DNA of 64,000 bases from Thalassobellus sp050294475 (GCA_050294475.1 JBNKOE010000003.1:124001-188000); one strand, 5' to 3'. Positions 24,861-33,698 are shown, counted from the first letter of the stretch. Notes: generated by a model from the letters alone, not told the origin. Numbers and translations: made by a program.

Positions 24861-26864
24861 CTAAATAGCCTGAGCTTCCAACACTAAAAGATCATTTTTA
24901 TCTTCAAGAGCTTTAGTTATAAATTCATTAATAGCATTATTCTTTTCTAGTCCGTTTTTTAATAAAACACCTAAAGTAATAGCCACAGCAATACGTGTTC
25001 CTACTTTTTTAACGGCTGTTCCAAATAAAGGTTCTAACGCTTCATAACTAACATTTTTAGCCAATTCTTGAATTTCTGCTTTAACTTTTTGCTGTTTAGC
25101 TTCTGGTAAATTGGTATACTTTTTACCTAATTGCTGAATAACATCAATAGCTTTTCGTTGCGATTTTTGCTGATTTTGTTGATTATTATTTTGAGGCTGC
25201 TTTTGTTGTGTTTTAGGCTTTTGTTTTGCCCAAGAATCTCTTAAACCAACCGTTTTATTAAACACTAATTTATTTGAAGACGAATCGTTATCAACATTAA
25301 AATACCCTAAACGTTGAAACTGAAACCGCTCTCCTACTTTAGTTTCTAACAAGCTTGGTTCTACAAAGGCTTCAATAATTCTTAAAGAATTCGGATTTAA
25401 AAATTCCATAAAATCTTTGTCTTGATAACTATCTGGAGCTTCATCAATAAACAAACGATCATACTCTCTAACTTCAGCTTTTACAGCATGTTTTATAGAT
25501 ACCCAATGCAATGTTCCTTTTACTCTTTTAGAAGTATCTTCAGAATAAGTACAATGAATTTCTGTAATGTTTCCATTAGCATCTTTTTCAACAGATTCAG
25601 CTTTAATAATATAAGCGTTTTTAAGTCTTACTTCACCACCTAATTTTAATCTAAAAAACTTATTACCAGCTACTTCTTTAAAATCTTCTTTTTCAATATA
25701 AAGTTCTCTAGAAAACGGAACTTTTCTATAGCCTGCACTTTCATCTTCTTGATTATTTTCAGCTTCTAACCATTCTTCTTTTCCTTCAGGGTAGTTAGTA
25801 ATTATTAATTTAACAGGATCTAAAACCGCCATAACTCGTGGTGCGGTTTTGTTTAAATCTTCTCGAATACAAAACTCTAAAAGCGAAACATCAATAACAT
25901 TATCACGCTTTGCAACACCAACGGTTTCTACAAATTTTCTTAGTGAATTTGGTGTATAACCCCGGCGACGTAAACCCGAAATAGTTGGCATTCTTGGGTC
26001 ATCCCAACCTGCTACAATGTTATCTTCAACCAATTTAAGAAGCTTACGCTTACTCATAATGGTATAACTTAAATTTAAACGTGCAAATTCGCGTTGTTTT
26101 GGTCTCAATAAATTTTGGTCTACAACTTGATCTAAAAACCAATCGTAAAGCTCTCTATGTGGTTTAAATTCTAAAGAACATAACGAATGAGAAATTTGCT
26201 CGATATAATCGCTTTCACCATGCGTCCAATCATACATAGGATAAATACACCAATCGTTTGCGGTTCTATGATGCTCTTTCTTTAAAATACGATACATAAT
26301 TGGGTCGCGCATCAACATATTGGTATGTTGCATATCAATTTTAGCTCTTAAAATATGCGCACCTTCTTCAAATTCGCCCGCTTTCATACGTTCAAATAAA
26401 TCAAGATTTTCAGCAACACTTCTATTTCTATAAGGACCATCAACTCCTGGTTGTGTTGGTGTGCCTTTTTGTTCTGCCATAGCTTCGCTAGATTGCGAAT
26501 CTACATAAGCTTTTCCTTCTTTTATAAAATGAATTGCCCAATCATACAATTGTTGAAAGTAATCTGATGAGAATAATTCTTTATCCCATTTATAACCCAA
26601 CCAAGAAATATCTTCCTTAATCGCATCTACATATTCTTGCTCTTCTTTAGCAGGATTAGTATCATCAAAACGAAGATTTACAGGTGCATTATATTTTTCT
26701 CCTAAACCAAAACTAATACCAATAGCTTTTGTATGGCCAATGTGTAAATAACCATTAGGTTCTGGAGGAAAACGAAAACGTAAATCGTTTTTAGACATTC
26801 CGTTTGCTAAATCTTCTTCTATAATTTGCTCAATAAAATTGAGTGATTTTCTTTCTTCAGACAT
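24861..26864 (-). CDS. glnS: Glutamine--tRNA ligase with C-terminal extension
   Basis: Class I synthetase charging tRNA-Gln, 667 residues. HIGH motif in PPEPNGYLHIGHTKAI (residues 31-46), KMSKS motif as IMSKRKLLKLV near 270, and anticodon-binding beta-barrels to about residue 550. After WAKQKP there is a Gln/Asn/Lys-rich linker (about 555-578) and an extra helical domain of about 90 residues (QRKAIDVIQQLGKKY to the end). Bacteroidota GlnRS often carries a C-terminal appendage, sometimes called YqeY-like; the one here is shorter than YqeY. A -7 box (TAATTTTG, 26895-26902) lies about 30 bases upstream. Confidence 0.95.
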   Translation of the reverse strand: MSEERKSLNFIEQIIEEDLANGMSKNDLRFRFPPEPNGYLHIGHTKAIGISFGLGEKYNAPVNLRFDDTNPAKEEQEYVDAIKEDISWLGYKWDKELFSSDYFQQLYDWAIHFIKEGKAYVDSQSSEAMAEQKGTPTQPGVDGPYRNRSVAENLDLFERMKAGEFEEGAHILRAKIDMQHTNMLMRDPIMYRILKKEHHRTANDWCIYPMYDWTHGESDYIEQISHSLCSLEFKPHRELYDWFLDQVVDQNLLRPKQREFARLNLSYTIMSKRKLLKLVEDNIVAGWDDPRMPTISGLRRRGYTPNSLRKFVETVGVAKRDNVIDVSLLEFCIREDLNKTAPRVMAVLDPVKLIITNYPEGKEEWLEAENNQEDESAGYRKVPFSRELYIEKEDFKEVAGNKFFRLKLGGEVRLKNAYIIKAESVEKDANGNITEIHCTYSEDTSKRVKGTLHWVSIKHAVKAEVREYDRLFIDEAPDSYQDKDFMEFLNPNSLRIIEAFVEPSLLETKVGERFQFQRLGYFNVDNDSSSNKLVFNKTVGLRDSWAKQKPKTQQKQPQNNNQQNQQKSQRKAIDVIQQLGKKYTNLPEAKQQKVKAEIQELAKNVSYEALEPLFGTAVKKVGTRIAVAITLGVLLKNGLEKNNAINEFITKALEDKNDLLVLEAQAI

Positions 26865-26944
26865 GCTTGTTATTTATTTCAACTAAATAAACTTCAAAAT
26901 TACGGAAATTCAAACTATTTTAGCTTAATAAGTTTAAGAAGCTA

Positions 26945-27307
26945 ATGGGAAAAATAAAAGTTGAAAACATTAGGGTATTTGCATACCATGGATGTTTAAA
27001 AGAAGAAACAAAAATAGGTAGTGATTATCGTGTAGATTTAGAAGTTGAAGCCGATTTACAAACCTCGGCAAAAACTGATGATTTAAGTGATACTGTAGAT
27101 TATGTTTTTTTAAACCGTATTATAAAAGAAGAAATGGAAATAGCTTCTCAGCTACTAGAAACGGTTGCAAAACGTATATTAAATAGAATTTTTAACGAAG
27201 ATACATTAGTAAAAAAAGCTACTGTTTGGATTAGTAAACTAAACCCTCCAATTGGTGGAGATGTTGCAAAAGTGACAATAAAAATGACAGATAAGCGTAA
27301 AAAGTGA
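26945..27307 (+). CDS. folB: Dihydroneopterin aldolase
   Basis: A 120-residue folate-pathway enzyme that converts 7,8-dihydroneopterin to 6-hydroxymethyl-dihydropterin and glycolaldehyde. The N-terminal motif VFAYHGCLKEET contains the YHG active-site segment; DLSDTVDYVFL and LLETVAKRI (the ET-A pattern around the catalytic Glu) match the family, and the C-terminus carries the VWISKLNPP strand. Length is normal. It is divergent from glnS and is followed about 50 bases later by tRNA-Cys, which has its own promoter. Confidence 0.93.
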   Translation: MGKIKVENIRVFAYHGCLKEETKIGSDYRVDLEVEADLQTSAKTDDLSDTVDYVFLNRIIKEEMEIASQLLETVAKRILNRIFNEDTLVKKATVWISKLNPPIGGDVAKVTIKMTDKRKK

Positions 27308-27316
27308 TTTTATGTA

Positions 27317-27345
27317 TTGAAAAGTCACAATTTTTTTTACTTTTG
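27317..27345 (+). promoter_or_regulatory. tRNA-Cys promoter (-33 TTG, -7 TACTTTTG)
   Basis: TTG at 27317-27319 and TACTTTTG at 27338-27345 with an 18-base spacer, a textbook Bacteroidota promoter, 12 bases upstream of the tRNA 5' end. Confidence 0.75.
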
Positions 27346-27357
27346 CAGCATAATTAT

Positions 27358-27428
27358 GGCGTCGTGGCCGAGTGGCTAGGCAGAGGTCTGCAAAACCTTC
27401 TACAGCGGTTCGAATCCGCTCGACGCCT
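27358..27428 (+). tRNA. tRNA-Cys (anticodon GCA)
   Basis: Cloverleaf with acceptor GGCGTCG/CGACGCC, a D-arm GCCGAGTGGCTAGGC, anticodon stem GAGGT/ACCTT around loop CTGCAAA (anticodon GCA at 27390-27392), T-arm AGCGG-TTCGAAT-CCGCT and discriminator T73, the identity base of tRNA-Cys. The 3' CCA is not fully encoded (TCAA follows), so CCA must be added by nucleotidyltransferase. Its own promoter and terminator make it a single-gene unit. Confidence 0.96.
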
Positions 27429-27429
27429 C

Positions 27430-27466
27430 AAAAAAGCTTTCAGTTATTCTGGAAGCTTTTATTTTA
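27430..27466. terminator. Bidirectional terminator (tRNA-Cys / LysE gene)
   Basis: Stem AAAAGCTTTC / GGAAGCTTTT followed by ATTTTAT, 2 bases past the tRNA; it overlaps the end of the convergent LysE gene. Confidence 0.75.
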
Positions 27467-28139
27467 TAGGGTTTATTTGTTCTAATTTTTCTTTTAGAAG
27501 CTCCTTTTCTTTTGGAAAAAATCCTTGAACTAAAAGTAATACACCAAATCCTAAAATTACAAGTGCTATAATTTTTTTAGTTTTAAATATTAATCGAGGT
27601 GTAAGCTTGTTTTTTAATTTTTTTGCAATAACTATTTTAACAAGGTCTATTAAAAAATAAACAACTAAAATAGTGCTTAAAAATATTACAATACCATTTT
27701 CTGAATTTGTTAAAGAATTGCCAAGTACAATAAAAGCAACCCAACCTAATAGCACACCAATATTTATAAAGTTTAATAGAAAGCCTTTTAAAAACAATTT
27801 TCCATAGCCTTTTTTTATTTCAACTTTATGATACTCTCTTACAATTTCTCTAAAAGATTTAGACGTTTTTAAAAATGAAATAACACCGTAAACCACCAAT
27901 AATACACCACCAAAAATTAAAAAATTAGGATCGTCTTTAATTTTTTCTAAAAGTTTACTGGTACTAAAAAAAGCGACTAAAATAAAAATGATATCAGCTA
28001 ACATAACGCCAAAATCAAAAATTAAAGCGCTTTTAAAACCTTTTGTGGCACTTGTTTCTAGAAGTACAAAAAAAACCGGACCAATTGTAAAGGCAAGTAT
28101 AATACCAAATGGAATGGCTGCTAAAATATCATCAAACAT
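27459..28139 (-). CDS. LysE/RhtB family exporter
   Basis: A 226-residue inner-membrane protein with about six helices, of the LysE (amino-acid exporter) superfamily. The N-terminus AIPFGIILAFTIGPVFFVLLETSATKG contains the conserved GP-x-F motif; a second cluster FLLNFINIGVLLGWVAF matches the second half of the internal repeat. The exported substrate cannot be told from sequence. Single gene, preceded by the GIN-domain gene on the same strand but separated by 82 bases. Confidence 0.85.
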   Translation of the reverse strand: MFDDILAAIPFGIILAFTIGPVFFVLLETSATKGFKSALIFDFGVMLADIIFILVAFFSTSKLLEKIKDDPNFLIFGGVLLVVYGVISFLKTSKSFREIVREYHKVEIKKGYGKLFLKGFLLNFINIGVLLGWVAFIVLGNSLTNSENGIVIFLSTILVVYFLIDLVKIVIAKKLKNKLTPRLIFKTKKIIALVILGFGVLLLVQGFFPKEKELLKEKLEQINPIK

Positions 28140-28221
28140 AATTTATGCGAAACTTTACACAAAGTAAAGAAATATTTTGATGAAAATTAATATGTTATTA
28201 CTTAATAATCTTAATACTTTA

Positions 28222-28896
28222 TTAGTTCATGCGCTTAATTCTACCGCCTAAAACTTTACTTTCATTTACAGTTTCAGGATCGCCGTAAATAAATACATCG
28301 CCACCAGCTCTAATTTTTACATCAACTAATTTTGATGCGTTTACATAAGCTTCACCAGCTGCTTTAATATTTACTTCTGTTTTATCTGTTTTAAGTTCAC
28401 TTGCATTATAAATGCCACCAGTAGTAATTGAAATATTTTGACTTTTAGAATTACCAGTAACTGTAATATCACCTCCTGTATCAGCTTTTATATTTGTATA
28501 AGTAACATTAATAGGAACATTTATTTTACCACCTTCTTGAGCTTTTAAATCTATTTCAAATTGTTTTATGGTATCATCAGAAAGCACTTTAGCGCCTTCA
28601 TTAACATCTATAATATCTAAAGTTGTATAATGTAAAACAACTTTTGTTTTGTTACCATCAAAAACTTCTCCAAGATTCATTTTAATTTTTAAAAGTCCGT
28701 TTTTGTTATTAATTATAACATCGTCTTTATTCTCTCCGGTAATAATAGCTTTATTTTCGTTAGATTTAACTAATTCAACTTCAATTAAATCATAAACTTT
28801 AAGTTCGGTAAAATCTCCAACATTTTTCTCTATTGGGTTTTGTGAAAAAGTTACTGTTGTTATTAATAGCACAAATGCTTTTACTAGTGTTTTCAT
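28222..28896 (-). CDS. Secreted GIN-domain protein (DUF2807)
   Basis: A 224-residue protein with signal peptide (MKTLVKAFVLLITTVTFSQ) and a single putative auto-transporter adhesin head GIN domain (DUF2807): an F-TELKVYDLIEVEL start, then repeating short beta turns (GGKINV, TGGDITVTG, GEAYVNAS, GGDVFIYGDP), a right-handed beta-helix pattern. Function in Bacteroidota is unknown. It is preceded by the same 42-base palindromic element as the M23 peptidase gene, which suggests common control by one regulator, possibly an envelope response. Confidence 0.88.
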   Translation of the reverse strand: MKTLVKAFVLLITTVTFSQNPIEKNVGDFTELKVYDLIEVELVKSNENKAIITGENKDDVIINNKNGLLKIKMNLGEVFDGNKTKVVLHYTTLDIIDVNEGAKVLSDDTIKQFEIDLKAQEGGKINVPINVTYTNIKADTGGDITVTGNSKSQNISITTGGIYNASELKTDKTEVNIKAAGEAYVNASKLVDVKIRAGGDVFIYGDPETVNESKVLGGRIKRMN

Positions 28897-28918
28897 ATGT
28901 TTATTAATTATTATTTTT

Positions 28919-28960
28919 TATCGGTTACATGTAACATTCATTTAATCATTTTCTTAGATA
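28919..28960 (-). promoter_or_regulatory. Conserved upstream element with palindrome, copy 2
   Basis: 39 of 42 bases are shared with 3401-3442. Contains the perfect palindrome GTTACATGTAAC (28924-28935). It begins 22 bases upstream of the GIN gene ATG. In this copy the frame through the element hits a stop, so the conservation is not due to coding. Confidence 0.6.
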
Positions 28961-29073
28961 GAAAAATATAACAATGAAAGTTCTATATGTATATTTTTGA
29001 TATAACGCTAAATTATCAATAATTATTCCGTTGTTAATTTACTTTATGAAAACTTTATAAAAAACTAAAAATA

Positions 29074-29373
29074 TTATAAAACCTTTACCGCAGTACCTGT
29101 TATTGAAACCATAATTAAACCATTAGATGATGATGTTTCAATATCTAAATTAATACCAACAACGGCGTTGGCATTTAATTTAATAGCATTGTCTTTTAAA
29201 TTTTGAAAAGCAGTTTCTTTTACTTCATTAATCTTTTTTTCAAAAGAATCATAGTATTTTTTCATGTTAAAGGTTAGTGTAGCTTTAGGCATGTCTACAT
29301 CTACACCAGTTACAATACCTAAATAATCTTGTATAACGTGGTTTTCTATAGAATTTGTAGTTGTTAATATCAT
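29074..29373 (-). CDS. YbjQ family (UPF0145) protein
   Basis: A 99-residue cytoplasmic protein of the YbjQ/UPF0145 family. The start MILTTTNSIENHVIQDYLGIVTG and the strand-turn NANAVVGINLDIE are the family marks; it normally forms small oligomers and has been called heavy-metal-binding from weak evidence. Length is normal. It lies 19 bases past rnr on the same strand and is probably co-transcribed with it. Confidence 0.88.
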   Translation of the reverse strand: MILTTTNSIENHVIQDYLGIVTGVDVDMPKATLTFNMKKYYDSFEKKINEVKETAFQNLKDNAIKLNANAVVGINLDIETSSSNGLIMVSITGTAVKVL

Positions 29374-29392
29374 TGTTATTTTTTATTTTACT

Positions 29393-31588
29393 TTAATCTT
29401 CTGGCTTCCCAATTAAATTAAAATCGAGATGTTTTTTAACTAAATCGGTATTTTTAACTTTTACAATAACTTCATCTCCAAGTTGATACATAGTTTTAGT
29501 GTTTTTACCAACCATAGCATATAAATCTTGATCGAAAGCATAATGATCGTCTTTCATATCGCGTACACTTACCATACCTTCACATTTATTAGAAATAATT
29601 TCAACATAAATTCCCCAATCGGTTACACCAGAAATAACACCTACAAATGCTTCATCTTTATGATCTTGCATAAATTTAATTTGCATGTATTTTATAGAAT
29701 CGCGTTCGGCTTTAGTTGCCAAATTTTCCATGTTACTAGAATGATTACATTTTTCTTCATAAATGTCTTCATTAGCCGATTTTCCACCATCTAAATACAA
29801 TTGTAATAAACGATGTGCCATCACATCTGGATACCTACGAATGGGCGACGTAAAATGACTATAATAATCGAATGCTAAACCGTAATGCCCAATATTATGA
29901 GTTGTATATTCAGCTTTACTCATACTCCTAATAGTTAAAGTATCGACTAAATTTTGCTCTTTTTTTCCGTTTACTTCTTTTAGTAAATTGTTAAGTGAAG
30001 CAGCTACTGTTTTACGGTCTTTAAAATTTAGTTTATAACCAAATTTACCAACAACGTTTTGTAAACTAGCTAATTTACTATCATCTGGCTCGTCATGAAC
30101 ACGATATACAAAAGTTTTTTTAGGATCTTTTTTACCAACAAATTCTGATACTTTTCGGTTAGCTAATAACATAAATTCTTCAATTAATTTATTAGCATCT
30201 TTACTGGTTTTAAAAAATACACCAACAGGATTTGCTTGTTCGTCTAAATCAAACTTTACTTCAACTTTATCAAACGAAATAGCACCTGCACGCATACGTT
30301 TAGCACGCATTTTTTTTGCTAATTCATCCATTTTTATAATAGCATCTGCTATATCTTGAGAAGTATTATAAGTTTCACCTGTTAGTGAAACTTCTTTAGG
30401 AATTGTATTTGTTTTAGATTCTATAACCGATTGCGCTTCTTCATAAGCAAAACGTGCATCGCTATAGGTTACTGTTCTTCCAAACCATTCGTTTTTTATT
30501 TCGCATTTATCATTCATTTGAAACACAGCAGAAAAGGTTAATTTTTCTTCATGTGGTCGTAATGAACAAGCATTGTTTGATAATACTTCTGGTAACATAG
30601 GCACTACACGATCTACTAAATATACCGAGGTAGCACGTTCGTAAGCTTCATCGTCTAATATCGTGCCTTCTTGTAAATAATGTGATACATCGGCAATATG
30701 AATACCTATTTCATATAATCCATTTTCTAGAATTGTAAAAGATAAAGCATCATCAAAATCTTTAGCATCTTTAGGATCTATGGTAAAAGTTAAATCTTTA
30801 CGCATATCGCGACGCTTCTTTATTTCTTCTTCAGTAATAGACGTATCTAACTTATTAGCAAATTCTTCTACTTCATAAGGAAATTCCATTGGTAATCCGT
30901 ACTCAGCTAAAATAGCATGAATCTCAGTGTTATGATCGCCTGGTTTTCCTAAAACTTTTACAACTTTACCATAAGGAGAATCGGCTTTTTCAGGCCAATC
31001 TTCAAGTTTTACTAATACTTTATCACCATCTTCTGCTTTGTTAATTTTATTAATAGGAACAAAAATGTCTTTATACATTTTATTGCTATCTGCTACTACA
31101 AATGCAAAATTCTTTTTTTCATGAATTTGAATAACTCCAACATATTCGCTTTTTTCACGTTTTATAACTTGAGTTATTTCACCTTCTAATTTTCCTCTAT
31201 GACGACGTTTATAAACATAAAATTCTACTTCATCACCATTTAAAGCTTTATTTATATTGTTTGAAGCTATAAATACATCATCATCAAATTCATCGCAAAT
31301 AACATAACCGTTACCTTTTGCAGCTAAATCTAATTTTCCAGTATAATATTCGGCAGTAACAATGGCTTTAAATTTACCACGTTCTACTTGTTCTATTTCT
31401 TGTTTAGCAGCTAATTTTGCTAAGGTTTTTATAATTTGATTGCGACTACTAGCATCATTTACACCTAATTTAGCAGCAATTTGTTTGTAGTTGTAAGATT
31501 GATTTCTTTCTTTTTTTAATATACTTAAGATTGTATTTGTAAGGTTGGAAATACCTTTTTTGGATTTCCTTTTTTTCTTTCTTGTCAT
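29393..31588 (-). CDS. rnr: Ribonuclease R
   Basis: A 731-residue 3'-to-5' exoribonuclease of the RNase II/R family that degrades structured RNA. N-terminal basic tail and winged-helix region (KKERNQSYNYKQIAAKLG), two cold-shock-type domains, the RNB catalytic domain with the Asp cluster TIDPKDAKDFDDAL (near 275), the HYGLAFDYYSHFTSPIRRYPD motif, and a C-terminal S1 domain (FVGVISGVTDWGIYVEI). A -7 box lies about 95 bases upstream, inside the putative origin region. YbjQ follows closely. Confidence 0.96.
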   Translation of the reverse strand: MTRKKKRKSKKGISNLTNTILSILKKERNQSYNYKQIAAKLGVNDASSRNQIIKTLAKLAAKQEIEQVERGKFKAIVTAEYYTGKLDLAAKGNGYVICDEFDDDVFIASNNINKALNGDEVEFYVYKRRHRGKLEGEITQVIKREKSEYVGVIQIHEKKNFAFVVADSNKMYKDIFVPINKINKAEDGDKVLVKLEDWPEKADSPYGKVVKVLGKPGDHNTEIHAILAEYGLPMEFPYEVEEFANKLDTSITEEEIKKRRDMRKDLTFTIDPKDAKDFDDALSFTILENGLYEIGIHIADVSHYLQEGTILDDEAYERATSVYLVDRVVPMLPEVLSNNACSLRPHEEKLTFSAVFQMNDKCEIKNEWFGRTVTYSDARFAYEEAQSVIESKTNTIPKEVSLTGETYNTSQDIADAIIKMDELAKKMRAKRMRAGAISFDKVEVKFDLDEQANPVGVFFKTSKDANKLIEEFMLLANRKVSEFVGKKDPKKTFVYRVHDEPDDSKLASLQNVVGKFGYKLNFKDRKTVAASLNNLLKEVNGKKEQNLVDTLTIRSMSKAEYTTHNIGHYGLAFDYYSHFTSPIRRYPDVMAHRLLQLYLDGGKSANEDIYEEKCNHSSNMENLATKAERDSIKYMQIKFMQDHKDEAFVGVISGVTDWGIYVEIISNKCEGMVSVRDMKDDHYAFDQDLYAMVGKNTKTMYQLGDEVIVKVKNTDLVKKHLDFNLIGKPED

Positions 31589-31681
31589 TTAATTTTTGTA
31601 ATCATATTCATTTCCTAAGATATAGGAAATTGTGTTATTAAATAGCACTTTTTTAGGAGAAGATAAGCTATTTATTTTGTA

Positions 31682-31689
31682 CAAAGTTA
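31682..31689 (-). promoter_or_regulatory. -7 promoter box of rnr (TAACTTTG)
   Basis: Exact TAnnTTTG match on the minus strand, about 95 bases upstream of the rnr ATG, at the left border of the AT-rich interval. Confidence 0.45.
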
Positions 31690-32311
31690 CAATTAAATAA
31701 TTTAACCGTGTTTTTTTAGTATTAAATAATAGTTATCCACATTATATATTATATAAATAATTTTCTTTTAAAATTTAAAAAAATAAATGGTGGTTATTAT
31801 AGCTTGTTAATATCTGGTATAACTTTTTTAAATTTTATTTTGATTACAATAAATTTACATTCTATTAAAAGTTAATTAACAATGTAATTTATATTAATAG
31901 GTTCATTTCTAATGATTTTAATTTTTATATCAACACTTGTTAACAACTAAAAAATACTGTTATTTTTTAAAAAATATTCATTGCTTCGTGTTTATATGTA
32001 TCAATTTTTGGTCTCATAACATTGCTAAAAAAAGTGAGTTAAAATTTTGGTTATTTGATACTGGTTTTTGATTGGAAAAATAAATGGATATTCAATATTT
32101 TTATTTTAAAAAGTAATAAACAGTTATTAACAAGTAATGAGTATTAAAACAATAAGTAATGAACATAAGGTTCTTTTATAATTAGAAATAAAATTAAAAT
32201 TTTTAAAAATAATTAAGTAACCTATTGATTATTAATTATTACTATTTTATAATGGTAGTTATTAACATATATAATTAATTTCTTATTAAGTTAAAATAAG
32301 TAGAGTTTCAT
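31690..32311. other. Candidate chromosomal replication origin (oriC)
   Basis: A gene-free, extremely AT-rich stretch between the divergent rnr and rpiB genes, the longest spacer in the window. It has a perfect DnaA box TTATCCACA (31733-31741) directly followed by a nearly pure A/T run (31741-31787) that could unwind. Two related boxes in the same orientation, TTATTAACA (32124-32132 and 32259-32267), share the preceding AG with the perfect box. TTGTTAACAA (31937-31946) and TTGTTAATA (31804-31812) are further weak candidates. parS sites about 19-21 kb away and mnmG and rnpA in the same window support an origin-proximal location. Confidence 0.55.
31733..31741 (+). promoter_or_regulatory. Perfect DnaA box (TTATCCACA)
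   Basis: Matches the high-affinity DnaA consensus TTATNCACA at every base. Confidence 0.65.
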
Positions 32312-32319
32312 TAACTTTG
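32312..32319 (+). promoter_or_regulatory. -7 promoter box of rpiB (TAACTTTG)
   Basis: Exact TAnnTTTG match 27 bases upstream of the rpiB ATG. An in-frame TTG at 32317 lies inside the box and cannot be the start. Confidence 0.6.
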
Positions 32320-32346
32320 AGGCTTAAACTATATATTATTTTTATT

Positions 32347-32781
32347 ATGACAATTTCAATAGGAAATGATCACGCAGGAACCGATTATAAATTTGCTATT
32401 ATGAAGCATTTAGAAGCAAAAGGTTATACAGTTAATAACTATGGTACCGATGCAAATGATAGTGTAGATTATGCCGATTTTGTACATCCTGTTGCAAAAG
32501 AAGTTGAAACTAAAAAAGCTAATTTTGGTATTTTAATTTGTGGTAGTGCAAATGGTGTGGCTATGACAGCTAATAAACATCAAGGTATTCGTGCTGGTTT
32601 ATGTTGGAATAAAGAAATTGTACATTTAATACGTAGTCATAATAATGCTAATATATTATGTATTCCTGCAAGGTTTACAGCTATACCACAAGCTTTAGAA
32701 ATGGTTGATGTATTTTTAAATACAGAATTTGAAGGTGGACGCCACCAAACCAGAATAGATAAAATTCCTTTATCTTGTTAA
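32347..32781 (+). CDS. rpiB: Ribose-5-phosphate isomerase B
   Basis: A 144-residue pentose-phosphate enzyme interconverting ribose-5-phosphate and ribulose-5-phosphate. Family marks: ISIGNDHAGTDYK at the N-terminus (substrate Asp/His), NYGTD, the DYADF segment, the catalytic Cys in ILICGSANGVAM, and ARSHNNAN-type block (here IRSHNNANILCIPARF). The start at ATG 32347 (MTISIGNDHAG) is chosen because the longer frame begins inside the -7 box. A CDF transporter gene starts 11 bases later, and ElaA follows that, so the three may form an operon. Confidence 0.93.
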   Translation: MTISIGNDHAGTDYKFAIMKHLEAKGYTVNNYGTDANDSVDYADFVHPVAKEVETKKANFGILICGSANGVAMTANKHQGIRAGLCWNKEIVHLIRSHNNANILCIPARFTAIPQALEMVDVFLNTEFEGGRHQTRIDKIPLSC

Positions 32782-32792
32782 TAACGTTATAA

Positions 32793-33698
32793 ATGGGTAA
32801 TCACCATAATCATTCTCATTCCGATTTAAAAGGACGAAATCTTTTATTATCAATATTATTAAATATACTTATTACAGCTTCTCAAGTAATAGGTGGCATC
32901 ATATCTGGTAGTTTAGCACTTTTAAGTGATGCATTACATAATTTTAGTGATGTACTTTCTTTAGTTGTTAGTTATATAGCTAATAAATTAGTAAAAAAAC
33001 AAGCTTCAATTCATAGAACTTTTGGATATAAACGTGCCGAAATTTTAGCAGCTTTTATAAATGCGTCTACATTAATTATCGTAGCCGTTTTATTAATTAT
33101 TGAAGCTATTAAACGTTTTCAAAATCCTGAAGAAATAAAATCTAATTTAGTTATTTGGATGTCTCTTTTAGGTATTATTGCTAATGGTATTAGTGTGCTT
33201 TTACTTAAAAAAGATTCTAAGGCAAATATGAATATGCGAAGTGCTTATTTGCATTTGCTTACCGATATGATGGCAAGTGTTGCGGTGCTTATTGGTGGTT
33301 TATTAATGAAATTTTATCAAATTTATTGGGTAGATAGTGCTTTAACTTTAGCAATTGCTATTTATTTAATTTGGATGGGTTTCGATTTATTAAAAACATC
33401 AACCAAAGTACTTATGTTATTTACACCAGATAATGTTCCTATAAAACAAATAGTTGATGAAATAAATGCTTTTGAATCTATTAAAAACTTTCATCATGTA
33501 CATGTGTGGCAGTTAAATGAAGACGAAGTACATTTAGAAGCTCATATAGATTTTAATGAAGATATTACACTATCAGAATTTGATCGTATTTTACATGAAA
33601 TAGAAGATCTGGTGTTACATAAATACAATATAAATCATGTAAATATTCAACCAGAATATAGAAAACCTGATGCTAAAGATATTATTGTACAAGATTAG
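32793..33698 (+). CDS. Cation diffusion facilitator (CDF) metal exporter
   Basis: A 301-residue inner-membrane transporter that exports Zn or similar divalent cations by proton exchange. A His-rich N-terminus (MGNHHNHSHSD) precedes six membrane helices. The transport-site motif SDALHNFSD (Asp46, His49, Asp53) and its partner HLLTDMMAS in helix 5 are intact, in the HxxxD arrangement typical of zinc-type CDFs. A cytoplasmic ferredoxin-like domain follows (from NVPIKQIVDEI), with HHVHVWQL and HVNIQPEY. It sits between rpiB and elaA on the same strand. Confidence 0.93.
   Translation: MGNHHNHSHSDLKGRNLLLSILLNILITASQVIGGIISGSLALLSDALHNFSDVLSLVVSYIANKLVKKQASIHRTFGYKRAEILAAFINASTLIIVAVLLIIEAIKRFQNPEEIKSNLVIWMSLLGIIANGISVLLLKKDSKANMNMRSAYLHLLTDMMASVAVLIGGLLMKFYQIYWVDSALTLAIAIYLIWMGFDLLKTSTKVLMLFTPDNVPIKQIVDEINAFESIKNFHHVHVWQLNEDEVHLEAHIDFNEDITLSEFDRILHEIEDLVLHKYNINHVNIQPEYRKPDAKDIIVQD

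Noticed and set aside
27304..27528. Open frame across tRNA-Cys
   Set aside because: It runs through the tRNA and its terminator, so it is not a protein gene.
31595..31625. Third possible copy of the palindromic upstream element, before rnr
   Set aside because: TGTAATCATATTCATTTCC-TAAGATATAG looks alike, but the spacing is about five bases shorter and the palindrome is lost; likely chance similarity.
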